A stretch of 64,000 nucleotides of DNA from Aquanectria penicillioides (Eukaryota; Ascomycota; Sordariomycetes; Hypocreales; Nectriaceae). How positions within the stretch are numbered: the first letter of the stretch is position 1; each line of letters begins with the position of its first letter. The notes under the pieces were generated by a model. It did no database searches, was not told where the DNA came from, and saw nothing but the letters and a program-made list of their open reading frames with translations. A program made the translations under genes and the position numbers. The stretch is taken from assembly GCA_003415625.1 (NCBI GenBank), contig PYIU01000004.1, forward strand, positions 1,426,001-1,490,000, given 5' to 3'. Shown here in pieces: positions 23,401-35,108 of this stretch.

Positions 23401-23425
23401 CGAATGCGAAGATGATGGGTGCTAG
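20421..23425 (+). CDS. sre1: SREBP-type membrane-bound bHLH transcription factor
   Basis: A sterol and oxygen response regulator of the SREBP family (SrbA/Sre1 in other fungi). It is held in the ER membrane and released by cleavage under low sterol or hypoxia. It has 979 aa in two exons, 20421-21269 and 21335-23425, in phase. The ATG lies in a GACATGG context. The bHLH-zipper starts near residue 222 ([19 protein letters not shown]) and has the SREBP-specific Tyr at about 233. The loop and helix 2 continue across the intron into [16 protein letters not shown]. Two membrane segments follow at about 426-441 and 485-503 ([19 protein letters not shown]). The rest matches the layout of the fungal SREBP C-terminal region (DUF2014). 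A Gln-rich stretch precedes the first span. Confidence 0.93.
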
Positions 23426-24143
23426 GGGACTGACTAGGGATGAGACGAACGGAGCCTCAATCTCTGGACGGAAACCTCGTACTGACACTCCACTTGATCA
23501 CTGCAACATATTTTTACACTTTGCTCATTCTTCTGAAATGACTTCTGTACGATCATGGGTATCTGTTTTCTAGAAAGGTGGGATCTCTCGGGTTTTGGAG
23601 TTTATTGTCGGCAACGGATAAAAAAGGACGATACAGGATGGAGGATGAGGGCAATATTTTATGGATTGAAACAGCGCCAGGACTGTCGAGAGTCTACCTA
23701 CGATCATTTCAGACTTTTTTCTCCTTTTTTTTCTTTACCTGTTATATATTTTCACAGTTTATTTTTTTCCTATTCAACCGGGCCTAGGAGTAGAGCTCAA
23801 GCTGCGAAGGGGACAGCGGTTGGCCGGTTGGCTACTGGTGCTGGATGATCTTAAAAAGTGGGATTGTCTAGGAGATGGATGTTTTCAGTCTATCTAATCA
23901 ATATACGGGACGAAGACACCACATGTGTCACGGCCATTCGGATTTACAGATCTGTTGGGGATACTCTTTTTTTTTTAATATCTTTTTACATAATTGGAAG
24001 AAACGAAAGGACATATCCCAAAACATAATTGTCTATGATCGAATCTCAAATCGATTTTCGATACCCTCGCTCAAAACGATCTCTGTGATACTCTATAAAT
24101 CCGTTAAGCGCCTGCACCTATATATTGTTTATCGTCGACCTTG
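23426..24143. other. Convergent 3' region
   Basis: About 0.7 kb between the stop codons of the SREBP and nitrite reductase genes. T-rich tracts at 23710-23770 and 23969-23985 suit 3' end formation. No gene is seen. Confidence 0.5.
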
Positions 24144-27100
24144 TTACCAATCCGGCGCGCTTCCACATCCTCCTCCGTTAGCCACCATCAACTCAACGGG
24201 CTTGGTCATCTTGGTTCCGGCGATGGGCCGTACTCCGGGCTTCTTGCCTCGGATTCCAACAAACTTGATGCGCTGATCGAGCTCGTTCATGGGCGCCGCC
24301 GCGTTGCTCTCTCCTTTCTTCACCATCCATTTCTTTGTTCCTAGTGCGGCGTCCAGCTCCTCAACCGGAGGCAACCTGAGATACAGCATGCCGTCGGCTC
24401 GGACCTGAGAGGGGAAGGTCGCGATGGACAGAGCTGAGTCTGTCTTGCAAGATCCGTCGCCCAGGTCGAAGTTGCGCTTGTGGTGTGGACACGAGATCCA
24501 TGGAGAAGTCTTGTTGTCACTGGGAGTCTCGGCGTTGTCGTTGTCAGGCTTGCTGCTGCTGCTGCTGCAGGGCTCCTGGCCGACGAGACCGTCAGAGAGG
24601 ATAAAGGCACGTTTGTGTGGGCACATTTGCTGCGTAGCGTAGTATGTGCCTTGGATTCGCCAGACAGCAAGCTGAGTGTCGCCGCGCTTGATGGTGGCCG
24701 AAATACCGTTGGGAAGCTCGTCGGCGCCGTCAAAGTAGGATGCCTCGATGACAGGCTCCCACGCGGTGCTAGACCACTTGTCTTTGAGGCTGCCGAAGTC
24801 ATCTGTTGCCGACTCTCCTGCCCAGAACACAGGTCGCTGCTGGTCACGGTCTTGCTCTACATCGATGTTGGTTATCGTGTCGGCGGTGTTCTGGAACTGC
24901 TTGAACTTGGCCGCGATGGCGGGTGTGCGGATCGCCTCGGCCCATTCATCAAAGAAGCTATCCACAAGCTCATTCATCTGTGCCTCAAGGGACGCGCAGA
25001 TGCCGAGCTTGTCTTCAAGGACAACCTCTTGGAGGTACTTGATACCGCCAGGAAGACCCTCCACCCATCGCGCAGTACGCTGAAGCTTGTCGGCTGTGCG
25101 AATGTAGAACATGAGGTAGCGATCCAAGATGGTCACCACCTCTGCTGGGGGCACATCCTTGGCCAAGAGCTCAGCGTGTCGTGGCTTGGCGCCGCCGTTA
25201 CCGCCGACAAAAATATTGAAGCCCTTTTCCGTGGCGATGAGGCCGAAGCTGGAAAGTTTGTTAGCTTGGGGGAATTTCCAAAGGGGGTTCGATTCGATGA
25301 AGACACATACTCTTTGCTTTGGGCTTCGGCGCACTCTCTGACGCAGCCGCTGACACCGCCCTTGAGCTTATGAGGCGCTCGAATGCTCTTGTATCGCTCC
25401 TCCAGACGAACGGCCAGACCGACACTGTCACCGATTCCGAATCTGCACCACGTCGATCCAACGCAGCTCTTGACTGTTCGAAGGGACTTGGCATAGGCAT
25501 GGCCAGATTCCATTCCTGCAGCGATGAGCTGTTCCCAGATGTCAAGAAGATCTTGCTTCTTGGCTCCGAACAGATCGATACGCTGACCACCGGTGATTTT
25601 TGTGTAGAGGTTGTATTTCTTGGCCACTACGCCAATGGCCAATAGCTTATCGGGTGTGATCTCGCCGCCAGACATGCGGGGGACGACCGAGTAAGTTCCG
25701 TCTCGCTGGATGTTGCCGAGGAAGCGGTCGTTGGTGTCCTGTAGACCGTGGCTAGTCTTGTCCATGACATGCTTGTTCCAAAGCGATGCCATGATGCTCG
25801 CCACGGCCGGCTTGCACAGCTCGCAGCCGAGGCTGTTCTTGTCGTTTCCGGCTTCGCGCATCACCTCCTTGAAAGTTTTGAAACGCTTGACCATGACGAT
25901 GTTGTAGAGATCCACTCGCGAGTATTTGAAGTGCGGGCACACGTAGTTGGTAACTTCGTTGCCCATGGCGGCCATGGTTTTGTTGAAGATTGTGGTTACG
26001 AGAGGCATACAGCCGCCGCAGCCTGTACCGGCCTTTGTGCACGTCTTGAGGCTAGTAATGTCCTTGCAGGATCCATCCTTGACAACGGATACAATGTCGC
26101 CTTTGGTGACGTTGTGGCAGGAACAGATCTGAGCCTCGTCCGGAAGGTCATCACCATCATCGCCGTCTTTCTGGGCGCCGAGGATGAGCTCACTGGGAGG
26201 AATCTCCAGTTCCTTCATCGACTTGACCATCGGGACGAGTTTGACGTAGTCCTTGGTATCGCCAATCATCATGCCACCGAGAAGATATTTGCCATCCTTG
26301 GTGAAGATGTATTTCTTGTAAATGTTCTGGAAAGGATCCCTGTAGGTTAGAGCCTGGACCGACTTGGAAGCCGCCGCAGCGGCAGCACCATTTGTCAATG
26401 GCGTGCCATCGCCATCGACAAGAGTCTTGGCGAACTTTGGTGGGAGAGACTCGGGGCCGTAAACATCGGCAAAGCAGTCACCGAAGCTTGCGACATCGAC
26501 GCCGAGGAGCTTGAGCTTCGTGCTGAGATCAGGTCGCTGAAAGGTCCGGAGAGAGTGGAGTTTCCCCTGAGAGAGGTTGAAGGCGAGGACTTCTGCCATT
26601 TCGATACCAGGTCCAATCAGACCGTAGGCCTGACCTTTCCAGCTTGCGCACTCGCCAATGGCGTAGACGTCTGGAATGTTGCTTTGCAGGGAATCATCGA
26701 CGATGATTCCACCTCGCTGAGCACACTCGAGGCCTGATGATCGTGCCAAGTCATCTCGAGGCTTGACTCCGATGGCAAAGCAGAGAGTAGAACATGGAAT
26801 CTCTTCACCATCCTCAAAAACAACACCGGTGAGGTTGTTGTCTTCGTCGGCCTTCAGGCCTGCAACGCTCTTTTGTGTCATAATGTTCACTCCCAACGTC
26901 TCAACTTGATCGATCACCATCTTGCCAGCATCTGCATCGACCTGTCGGCTGAGAACCCAGCTAGCACGTTCAAGCAAACTGATATTGTTGAAGCGCTCCA
27001 GGTCCAACATGGCCTTTGCCGCCTCGAGGCCCAGCAAGCCACCACCGACGACGACGCCATCTGTTCCACCTTTGTTGTCCGCAAACTTGATGAGGTCGAC

Positions 27101-27649
27101 AAGATCGTTGATGGTACGGTAGACGAAAACGCCCTTGGCATCATGACCTGCGAGGTTGCGAGGGAGGATGGCATCCGAGCCTGTGGCCAGGACTAGGATA
27201 TCGTAGGGATACGTCTCACCATTCTCGCAGGCCACAGTCTTGGCGTCTGAGTCGATGCTTGTGACTTTCGTATTGACATGGTAGTTTAACGCACCTTCGG
27301 GTGCCTCGTCGTACTGACATGGGATTAGTACGAGATTGACTCGGCTTGGGTTGAAGAGTTTTTGAACCTACCCATTCTGCAGAGTTGATGTAGAGTTGTT
27401 CAATCTTTCGGTGTTCGAAGAAACTTGTGAGGCCGACTCGGTTGTATGCCAGGTACGGCTCCTCGCCGAGAACAGTAATGCTGTACTCTCTCGCTTGCGC
27501 ATCGTATTTCAGCAGCTTCTCTCTGTCAAATTGTTAGACTGCACATTCGGCGATGCTGGACAATGCTGAAAAAAAAAAATCACTTACATGAAGGCGATGC
27601 CGACCATGCCCAGTCCCACCACGACCAGGCGCTTTTGCGATCCACTCAT
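24144..27649 (-). CDS. niiA: Assimilatory nitrite reductase [NAD(P)H]
   Basis: Reduces nitrite to ammonium with NAD(P)H in nitrate assimilation; acts in the cytosol. It has 1106 aa in four exons: 27649-27588, 27522-27372, 27313-25311 and 25248-24144; all phases agree. Domains in order are the N-terminal FAD/NAD(P)H reductase ([28 protein letters not shown]), a BFD-like 2Fe-2S domain (CSCHN then [11 protein letters not shown]), and the siroheme/4Fe-4S half-domains with CVGSTWC and GCVRECAEA cysteines. The C-terminal Rieske-type domain has CPHKRAF and CPHHKRNF. Length and order match fungal NiiA/NIT-6. A NirA-type site and GATA sites lie upstream. The nitrate reductase gene is not its neighbour; a vps25 gene follows on the promoter side. 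Confidence 0.96.
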
Positions 27650-28358
27650 GATAGGCAGATTCTTATCAGACCCGTGAGTGTTGCAAGTAGCATGCTGTCG
27701 AGAGAGCATGACAACTTTCCGAGAGCAGGGTTCTCAGGATATGGGTGGTTTTAAGGAAGTTGACCGAGGCCGACCCCATTATGCTTCTGTTGTGGGCTCC
27801 ATATCCCCTATCGCGAGGCGCATCTCCGGAGAGTCAGTGTCGAGCTTGTACTGAACTACGCATTTCCGAGGCTGCCATGATGTGAGGCGTCAGAAGCCGT
27901 TTAGCGAGTCGGTAGTCTCGATAAGGAGCCGGCCAAGGAGGGGGAGCCAATCACAAATGGGCTTTCGTTGGCGTTGGGTGGGCTTGGCTCGCTCTAGTGT
28001 TCCGCGGAGAAAGGCAGCTGAACTTGGCCGTGGGGTTTAGTGCGTGGAAATCAGGCGGCTGTCATACGTCCAAGAGCCGGAGGCCCAGAGAAATATTGCG
28101 ATTATGACAATTAAATTTTTACCGAATATTTATTAGATTGAACAAATCCGTCCCCATGGCCGGGAAACGGAGATCCGTCTAAGAGGCGGCATGGAAAGCA
28201 GCCATCGGCCACATACATACCCATTCCTGGGATTGATCACGTTCATTGCTCGACGACGAATTCTTCACCGACGAACCGAGTAAAAGCCGCATACCGACAT
28301 TTCAGCGAGAAATATGAGGCATGTCTCATGGACGAGCCATTTTCTCCCATTCCATCAC

Positions 28359-28366
28359 CTCCGTGG
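28359..28366 (+). promoter_or_regulatory. Candidate NirA/NIT4 binding site
   Basis: The sequence CTCCGTGG matches the NirA consensus CTCCGHGG exactly. It lies about 710 bp upstream of the niiA start and is bracketed by GATA sites. Binding is inferred from the consensus only. Confidence 0.55.
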
Positions 28367-28399
28367 CGAGTGTTTCTCCTCGGATGCGGTACAGAGAGC

Positions 28400-28420
28400 T
28401 TATCGGGGCTGGGCCGATAA
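28400..28420. promoter_or_regulatory. Paired AreA/NIT2-type GATA sites
   Basis: TTATCG at 28400 and CGATAA at 28415 are two HGATAR sites in opposite orientation 15 bp apart, a spacing typical of NIT2 targets. Further sites are at 27808, 27919 and 28505. Confidence 0.5.
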
Positions 28421-28863
28421 GACTTCTTAGTGGACGGCCGGATGGATTAGACGTTTCAATTGGAGGCTGGCCAGTGGCGATCTCCCCTTTCGCTGCTGCT
28501 ATCCAGATAAGCATACTGTAGGCGTGCTGAAAATCTAGTATTGACTAGATGCGGACGGACTCAAACAGGCAACGCCCCATACCGTTGTGGGTTAAAGGCT
28601 TTCAGTTCTCGGATGAGGCGAGGCCGCAAGCGCAAGGGATCGAAGAGGTAGGTGTTGGACCAATAACACGATACAGATTAGAAAAGACAACAATGGTATT
28701 ACGGAATTCGATGTCAGGTCGGATCCAAGATTGATCGAGCATTGCCATGCATGCACCTTGCGAATGCACCCCTTACATTGCGCAAGTCAAGATGCTGCTG
28801 CCGGACTGATTTTCCCCTGGACGGGTTTCTGTTTTTAGTGGTCTCAGGCACCAAAGCCCGCGC

Positions 28864-28895
28864 GTGGTGGTGGTGGTGGTGGTGGTGGTGGTGGG
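28864..28895. repeat. GGT trinucleotide microsatellite
   Basis: About ten uninterrupted TGG/GGT units about 190 bp upstream of the vps25 start. Confidence 0.9.
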
Positions 28896-29087
28896 CTGCT
28901 GCCCCTCGCGCCGGCCCCACGCACGTCATGGCATGCCATGTGAACCCCGCCAAAGCCAACCTCCAAAACCTCGATGCTTGAGACACGCGATAGTTTGGAC
29001 TCGACCCTCGCAGCGACTTCAACCCTCACCCTTGCCCGACGCAGCTCCTCCGTCTCATTTCCATCCTCTACTGGGTGCTTCGTCGAA

Positions 29088-29738
29088 ATGTCTGCCACTC
29101 AATCCGCTCCTGCCACCACCACCGGCACTCCCACCCCCTCCGAAGGTGCCTCGGCGTCCTTTGTCTTCCCCCGCGAGTACCACTTCCCCGCCTTCTACAC
29201 CCGCCAGACGAACCTCACCACGCTGCACGCCCAGCGCACCATGTGGTCCGACTTCATCCTTGCCTACGCCCGCCACCACCGCATCTTCCGACTCGCCCTG
29301 TCGACCGCAGTCGACACGGATCTCTTCTTCAATCGCCGTCTCGACCGCCGCCTCCACATCGATGACATTCGCGACGTCGTCGACTTCATGCGCAAAGACG
29401 GCCGTGCCGAGTACGTCGGCGGTGGGTCCTCGGGAGACGTCGTCTTCCTCTTCTGGCGCAAGCCGGATGAGTGGGCCGGGCTGGTCGAGACCTATGTCGA
29501 GGAGTCGGGACAGAAGGGCAGTGTGTTGACCGTCTACGAGCTGGTGGAGGGAGACGGAACAAGGGGCACTGGTGGGTTTCCAAACCTTAGCAGACACCGT
29601 CTTTCATGTTGCTGACCGGAGACAGACATCAATGGCATGGACACGGAGCTTCTTCTCAAAGCACTCAACGTTCTTGTCAAGCGAGGCAAGGCGCAAATCT
29701 TTGGTCAAGACGACTCACTGGGTGTGAAGTTCTTCTGA
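29088..29738 (+). CDS. vps25: ESCRT-II complex subunit Vps25
   Basis: A subunit of ESCRT-II, which sorts ubiquitinated membrane proteins into multivesicular bodies at the endosome. It has 198 aa in two exons, 29088-29571 and 29626-29738. The hallmark N-terminal segment FPREYHFPAFYTRQ, which binds Vps22/Vps36, is present. The two winged-helix domains follow, with QRTMWSDFILAYARHHR and DVVFLFWRKPDEWAGLV. The second exon completes the last winged helix (NVLVKRGKAQIF..LGVKFF). I prefer the ATG at 29088 (AAATGTC). An in-frame ATG at 28974 would add 38 residues not expected in the family. Confidence 0.93.
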
Positions 29739-29909
29739 GCACATTCCTATTCCACAAAACTACAGACAACTGTGCGATCCTCAACGCACGTGGGTCTAGG
29801 CGGGCAAACCCACCCGACGACCGGTTCGAGGACTAGTGATGCTCCAATGCCGAATCTACACCAAAAACTCCGTCATTACGTTATGCCACATGCCCTTCTT
29901 GGCCAATGC

Positions 29910-32636
29910 CTAGGCCCTGTAAAAGTTCTCTACGAGAAACTTCTTGTCGAATCGAACTTGCTGGGCCATTGCCACATCAAGCAGCCAGTCGGGAGCTACC
30001 ACCCGGGGTTCCATGTTCCCCTTACGAGCCATCTCCCGGAAGCGCTCCCACATGGCCTTCTCATCCAAACTGTTGCTGCTGAGGAGATAAACAGGATCAG
30101 GCGGTGCATTGCCATCCTCCTCGGCGGTTGTGGGCCGGATCGTCGTTCCACTACGAGCCCGGTAGATCTTGAATATTGCGTTGTTGGCCTCTGCAATGGC
30201 CTTGTAGCTGTCTGGCCCATTGCGGATCTTCTCGGTGCAGTATATGGGAATACCCATGAGGAGCTTGCCCCGGTTGGATTTGGCACGGGCTACCGACCTC
30301 TCCAGATTGAAATTGTAGCGGGTCTCCGTGTCCTTGTCCTCAAGGATGAAATCGTCCACATCAACAGCTTTGCCTGTCTCCAGGACCTTATCGATGAAGG
30401 TGGACGAGATGACTGTTGGCCCTCGAGCAAGAGCACATAGGAACTTGACGGTTCGGACCACGTGAGGAGCTGCTAGGTAGTCGCAGGGCTGCCCCTCTTG
30501 AACAATTTGAATTCCAAGATCTCGTAATTTTCTCTGCATAAAGCATTAGTGTCGTAGAAAAGAGGAATCGATTCATTAAACTTACTCGGTCATGGTCCTC
30601 CTTGTTCTTGTCTCCCACCCATCGACCAAAGCCAGTGAGGATGATTCGCATGTCGACATCTGGAAGGGATGGCCGAACTTTTTTGTTGGGTCGTTTCTCA
30701 TCACTAGAGTCTTCCTCAACTTCGGGGCTTGCGGCTTTCTTGGTTTTGCTCTTTTCGGCTTGATCTGCCGCTCGTTTCCCGCCCCAAGGCGCGTTGCCTG
30801 CCTTGCTATGTCGCTTCTTCTCCTTCTCGTATAGTGCAATGTCAGGGGCGATGGTCGAAAGCAAATCTCGAGCTTTCGCTTTAGCGCTGCGGCCTCCCGT
30901 CGAAACCACCGAAGGGGTTTCGTTTTCCTTTCCGGATCGGACGTGGCGGGTTCGGATAGGAGTTGCTACCTGGCCCAAAGTTTTAGTCTTTGTCTTCTTG
31001 GTGGTTTCTTTGACTTCTGTTTCATCTTGCTGAAGGTCGTCCATATCTTTGTCCTCCTGTTCGTTGCCAATGACAACGCCCTCGGCAGGCCCATGATGAT
31101 ACGCGTTATCTTCAGCTGCCTCGAGAATCCTCCGCTTTCTCTTTGCGCGTGGTGACATGTCGTCTTCGCCGCCAGGGTAGTATAGTTCTCGCAACTTGGC
31201 TTCGTCAAAGAATGTTTGTCCAATGATCTCGCCCAAGTTGGTACGGGGAGGAAAGTGGTTAAACTTCTTGATATTGATGGGTTTCATCTCGCACTTGGCA
31301 TAGCTCTCTTCAATCCACAAATGGTTGACAACCGCGATTCCCCACTCAGGGGCAGCCTTGCATTTTTCACTCGAGTTTCGCGCCGTGATGAGGTGTGTGT
31401 TATCGGCCTTCATCGTTTTGGTGAATTCTGCTCCGCAAGCTTTGATGAGATTTTCGAGATAGACTCGAGCTTCTCCGCCGTAGTTGGACACTGTTATCCG
31501 CAAACCTTTGAATCCCTCTATGCCATTCTTCGGGATGGGGTAGTGCAGAAGACGACGGAGAGGCGACGTCCATTCATTATGAACAATGAGATAGTACAAC
31601 CAGGCCAAGTTTCCAACATCCTTGCACGACTGGGCAGCTTGGGTGTATTGGGGGCCATCTCGGTATTGGCAGATGAACAAGTCGCAGACATCCACATCAG
31701 TCGCAATCTTACCACCGCCGTTGATGATGATATCTCGGATAACTTTGCTGAGTCGGGGGCTAATGTTTAGATCCTCGGAGAGCATTACTCTCCGGTCCTG
31801 GAACACGGTAACTGGAGGGCGAACAACATCGCCATCCGGGGGCAATGGTAGGTAAGATGGGGTAGCTGATGTGGCTCCTTCAAGGTTGGTGTTGACGGGG
31901 ATTTTTAGGTCATCCTCCGGAGACTTCTTAAGAATCTCGGGGTCCGGTAAACAGTATGGCTTTTCGTCGATTCGCTTGCCCAGCTTGAAGCAGTCGTCAA
32001 ACCTGAGGATATTAGTGCAAGTTTTTTGACAAATAGCCTGGCTCCGCTCACCAATGTGGCAAAACAATTTTTCCCTTCCATCCCTTCTGGGTAGCTGCCT
32101 GAACTTTGGGGTGATCCATGGACAAGGCGCAGATGTGTGTTGTCAACCGCGACACGTCCTTAGATTCCTGTCCACCAAGTGCCATAGTAGCACCGGCGAT
32201 GCTCTCCTTGTCCGTCTCGGGTAGGTCTGCGCAGGTCACAACGACTTCGGAGAAGATCATTCTGGGGTCGGGGGAGAACGGTCGAACTTGCGCCTGCTTG
32301 CGCCGAGAGATTGACGTGGTAATCCATGATGTTGTTACGACGGGAATCATGACGGCTTGGGATTCCGTATATTGGGGGAAATCGATGGTGTTGGAAACGA
32401 TGTGTGAAACCTTTTCGACGGGGATAGTGCCATCGCGACGAGGCTCGCAGATGGTAGCGCCGTGATCTTCCAAGATGCTAGAGAGCTTTGCCTAGAGTCA
32501 GTATCTGAGCGCCTCAACGGTATGCGAAAGTTTGAGGTACCTCGCCGATCGATTTCGGAGTGAGCAGGCTGCTAGGCACGAAGGCAACCGCGCATTCGGC
32601 GAAGATGCCAGACGAGCCCCCCGCGTTGTCGCCCAT
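29910..32636 (-). CDS. rtt107: Multi-BRCT DNA damage response protein, Rtt107/Brc1-type
   Basis: A scaffold of BRCT domains that binds gamma-H2A at stalled or damaged replication forks in yeasts. It has 858 aa in four exons: 32636-32541, 32491-32052, 32002-30586 and 30533-29910; all phases agree. The N-terminus IFAECAVAFVPSSLL begins the first BRCT. Further repeats are seen in HIVSNTIDFPQY..VTTSWITTS, LTTHICALSMDHPKV, GLRITVSNYGGEARVYLENL with HLWIEESYAKC, and the C-terminal RIILTGFGRW and APDWLLDVAMAQQ. A charged linker (about residues 430-580; KRKRRILEAAED, KKTKTKTL) separates the N-terminal block from the C-terminal BRCT pair. It converges on vps25 with 171 bp between stops. Confidence 0.88.
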
Positions 32637-33398
32637 GTTCGCGAGACTTCGGTTGAGGATGTATTGCAGTTAATGTATTGGAGTCAATGAAGTGGAATTA
32701 AGATGGCGAGGGTCGCCGCGAACGAGACATCTAGTTGAAATGGGTGGGTTTGCCTGAAGCTTGTCGTTGACAGCGTTTCTCCTTAGCGATGGTGATTTGT
32801 TTGTCGAGACGCGCCTCATTTGATTGTCCACTGAACGCGAAGACGCCAGGCAATCACATGACCGTGGCCAGGTACCAGTACCTCAAATCTGAGGGGCATG
32901 TTGTGTGGAGATTAGTAGTATTACTTTGATTGGTAGGCAACAGAATCATCTTGACGCGCCTCGCGGGAACCACTTTACACGCCACCACCAAGGTGGGGTT
33001 CAAATCGTGGGCGGGATCGACGGCACTCAGCTCGAGGGAGGGCGATTCACAGGGTTCTTGGACGACGGCGACTCCAAACTTGGGCAAATACAGAAAAATG
33101 ATATGTACATTGTTTACGCCCCCTCACCAATATTCACTGGCGCAAAGCATCTCATCCTTGATTACCCCCTAGCGCTCGTTTGCGTCTCTATCCCCGTGAC
33201 CTACCCATGGTTTTGGAACTCTTGAATGCAGAGCCACCCACCAATTACAATGGCTTTATGCAGTTAAATCAAAGAACGAAAACCAAGCAATGCTATCCGA
33301 CGCCGTTCCCTTCTTCATACGCATCATCAAATATTTCTTTAGACAAACATCACCTGAGGATTACGCCTTGGCGCTTGGCTGTTATCCAATGGTTGATA
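32637..33398. other. Intergenic region, rtt107 promoter and hexokinase 3' region
   Basis: About 0.76 kb holding the rtt107 promoter and the 3' end of the hexokinase gene. Short ORFs only. Confidence 0.5.
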
Positions 33399-35108
33399 TC
33401 AAGGGGTTCCTTCAAGAGAGGCCAGGGCCACTGCAGCTCCCATGAGGGAGCTCTCTTTGGCTGACACAAGCTGAACTGAACGCGTAACGCCCTCGCTTCC
33501 TTGGGCAACAAGATCATCAAGGTATTTTTGGCAGCTCCTCAAATATCCGGGGTAATTTTCAATCACGCTGCCGTTGAAAGCGACAGTGGTCTGCTCAAGG
33601 TCCCTATCTGCCTCGGCGCTTGATCGCAGAGCAGACGAGCTGGGAAGTCCCTGAACAAATTCGGCTTGGGCGTCAACTCGTACTTTCCAAAAGGTATATA
33701 CGCAGGTTGCGACAAGGGCGCTTGATCGAATTGAGATCAAAGACGCCAATTGCCCTAGGAACGAGAGATCCGAGGGTGTTGGGGCATGGGGTGATGGATG
33801 TCGGAGCGAGAATTCCCTGCTGGCAGCCTCAAGTTCTGGACTAGTGTCACTGAGAAAAGTTAGCTATCGGAGCATGCAGTCATGGTGAGATAATTATCAT
33901 ACCTTTGAATCATTGACAAGGTTTCAGTTGCCAATGAGTAAGGTTCCTTGAGGGAGGGAGGTACCACCCCTCCAAAGACGCCCGTCGACTCGATAGCTTC
34001 GATGAGGGCAAATCTACAAATCTCGCCGAGGTACATACCGCTGACAGCAAGCTCCAAGGGTTGAAAATCGGGTCGTGGGTGACCCTGATTTAGCTGGTGG
34101 TCCCATCTAGTCAGCGGCAGAATACCCTGTCCAAACATGCCAATCTCGGAGTTCACAATGAGATGAGTCCACTCTGCTGGACGCTGTCCGAGTTTCGATT
34201 TCCCAATCGCCACAACGGGAACATAGGCAGCGATATTGACCCCAGTTCCTAAGATGAGTCCGAATCGGGTTGACGTATGAGAGTAGGCCTCCGACAGCAA
34301 ACAAGCGCTCGAGTCGTTGACGATGGCCCTAAGTTCTACATGCAGCCCTTGTTTTGCGCATGCCACTTCGATAATCTGCCCTAGGTCTTGACCAACCAGT
34401 CCCTTATTCGCCTTGAAAGCCTTGCCCATGGCCGATAGTTTCCCACCTCCTAGGGAAGTTTGGCTTGCTTTGGTTAGTCTTGGGGTAAGCGACAAGGTGG
34501 GGGTGTACATCTGCTCACTCAATAGGAAAACTCCAAGCCATTGACATTGGCACTGGCTGTTCAAGGCCATGATGCTTCAGTTGTTCCGAAAGGGTGTCCT
34601 TTACCCTTGCTGCCATCCAATCGAAAAATGCCATGCCCTCTAGATTCTTAATCTCGGGAGTTATGGCAAAGCTGCGGATACTGACAATCCGGCTTTCTTC
34701 ACCCGCCTTGGATGTGCGCCCTCTGAGTTCAACCAAGGCTACTCTTAGTGTCGATCCACCCACATCCAAAGCCAAAAAGTATCCTCGTTCGGTTCCATTT
34801 GGCAGCTGGTGGTTGTAGGATGGGAGCATGGCCTCCGTGCTTGTTTGGAGACGCTCGATGAACTGCTTCCTCAGGTCACGCGAGAGCTGTTGAAGGCCAT
34901 GATGACCGACCGGATCGAGAAGCAAGGCCTCTGCTTCCTTGATAAACTCTTGCGTGGAGCAGTGTGCCGATGCCGAGATACGATCCCTACTGTCAGCGGT
35001 GACTGCGAGAGATCCCGTCCAGTAAGCTAGAATCGTCTGGATCAGTGATTTTCCTCGAAGGAGGCTCTTGAGGATGGCAGCGATGAACTGCTTCTGAAAG
35101 GTTGCCAT
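33399..35108 (-). CDS. hxk3: Hexokinase-family GlcNAc kinase
   Basis: Predicted to phosphorylate N-acetylglucosamine to GlcNAc-6-P, the first step of the pathway encoded here. It has 533 aa in three exons: 35108-34519, 34463-33903 and 33849-33399, all in phase. Motifs are the phosphate-binding LALDVGGSTLRVALVEL, the sugar-binding SMAWSFPIDQTS, the catalytic Asp in NDSSACLLS, the second phosphate loop GLILGTGVNIAAY, and the adenosine-side AFNGSVIENYPGY. It is a divergent hexokinase and not a housekeeping glucose kinase. The assignment as GlcNAc kinase rests on its place next to deaminase and deacetylase genes, as in the Trichoderma cluster. It is divergent from the deaminase gene across a 2.5 kb promoter region. 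Confidence 0.85.

Larger units (their letters stand above)
27650..29087. other. Divergent niiA-vps25 promoter region
   Basis: 1.4 kb between two divergent genes. It holds a perfect NirA-type site and five HGATAR sites in its left half. Near the vps25 side there is a GGT trinucleotide repeat of about ten copies (28864-28895). Confidence 0.6.

Noticed and set aside
24480..25373. 297-codon open frame on the plus strand
   Set aside because: Antisense shadow of the nitrite reductase gene.
28974..29087. Upstream ATG of vps25
   Set aside because: It would add 38 residues absent from the usual Vps25 start, just before FPREYHFP; the later ATG gives the expected length.
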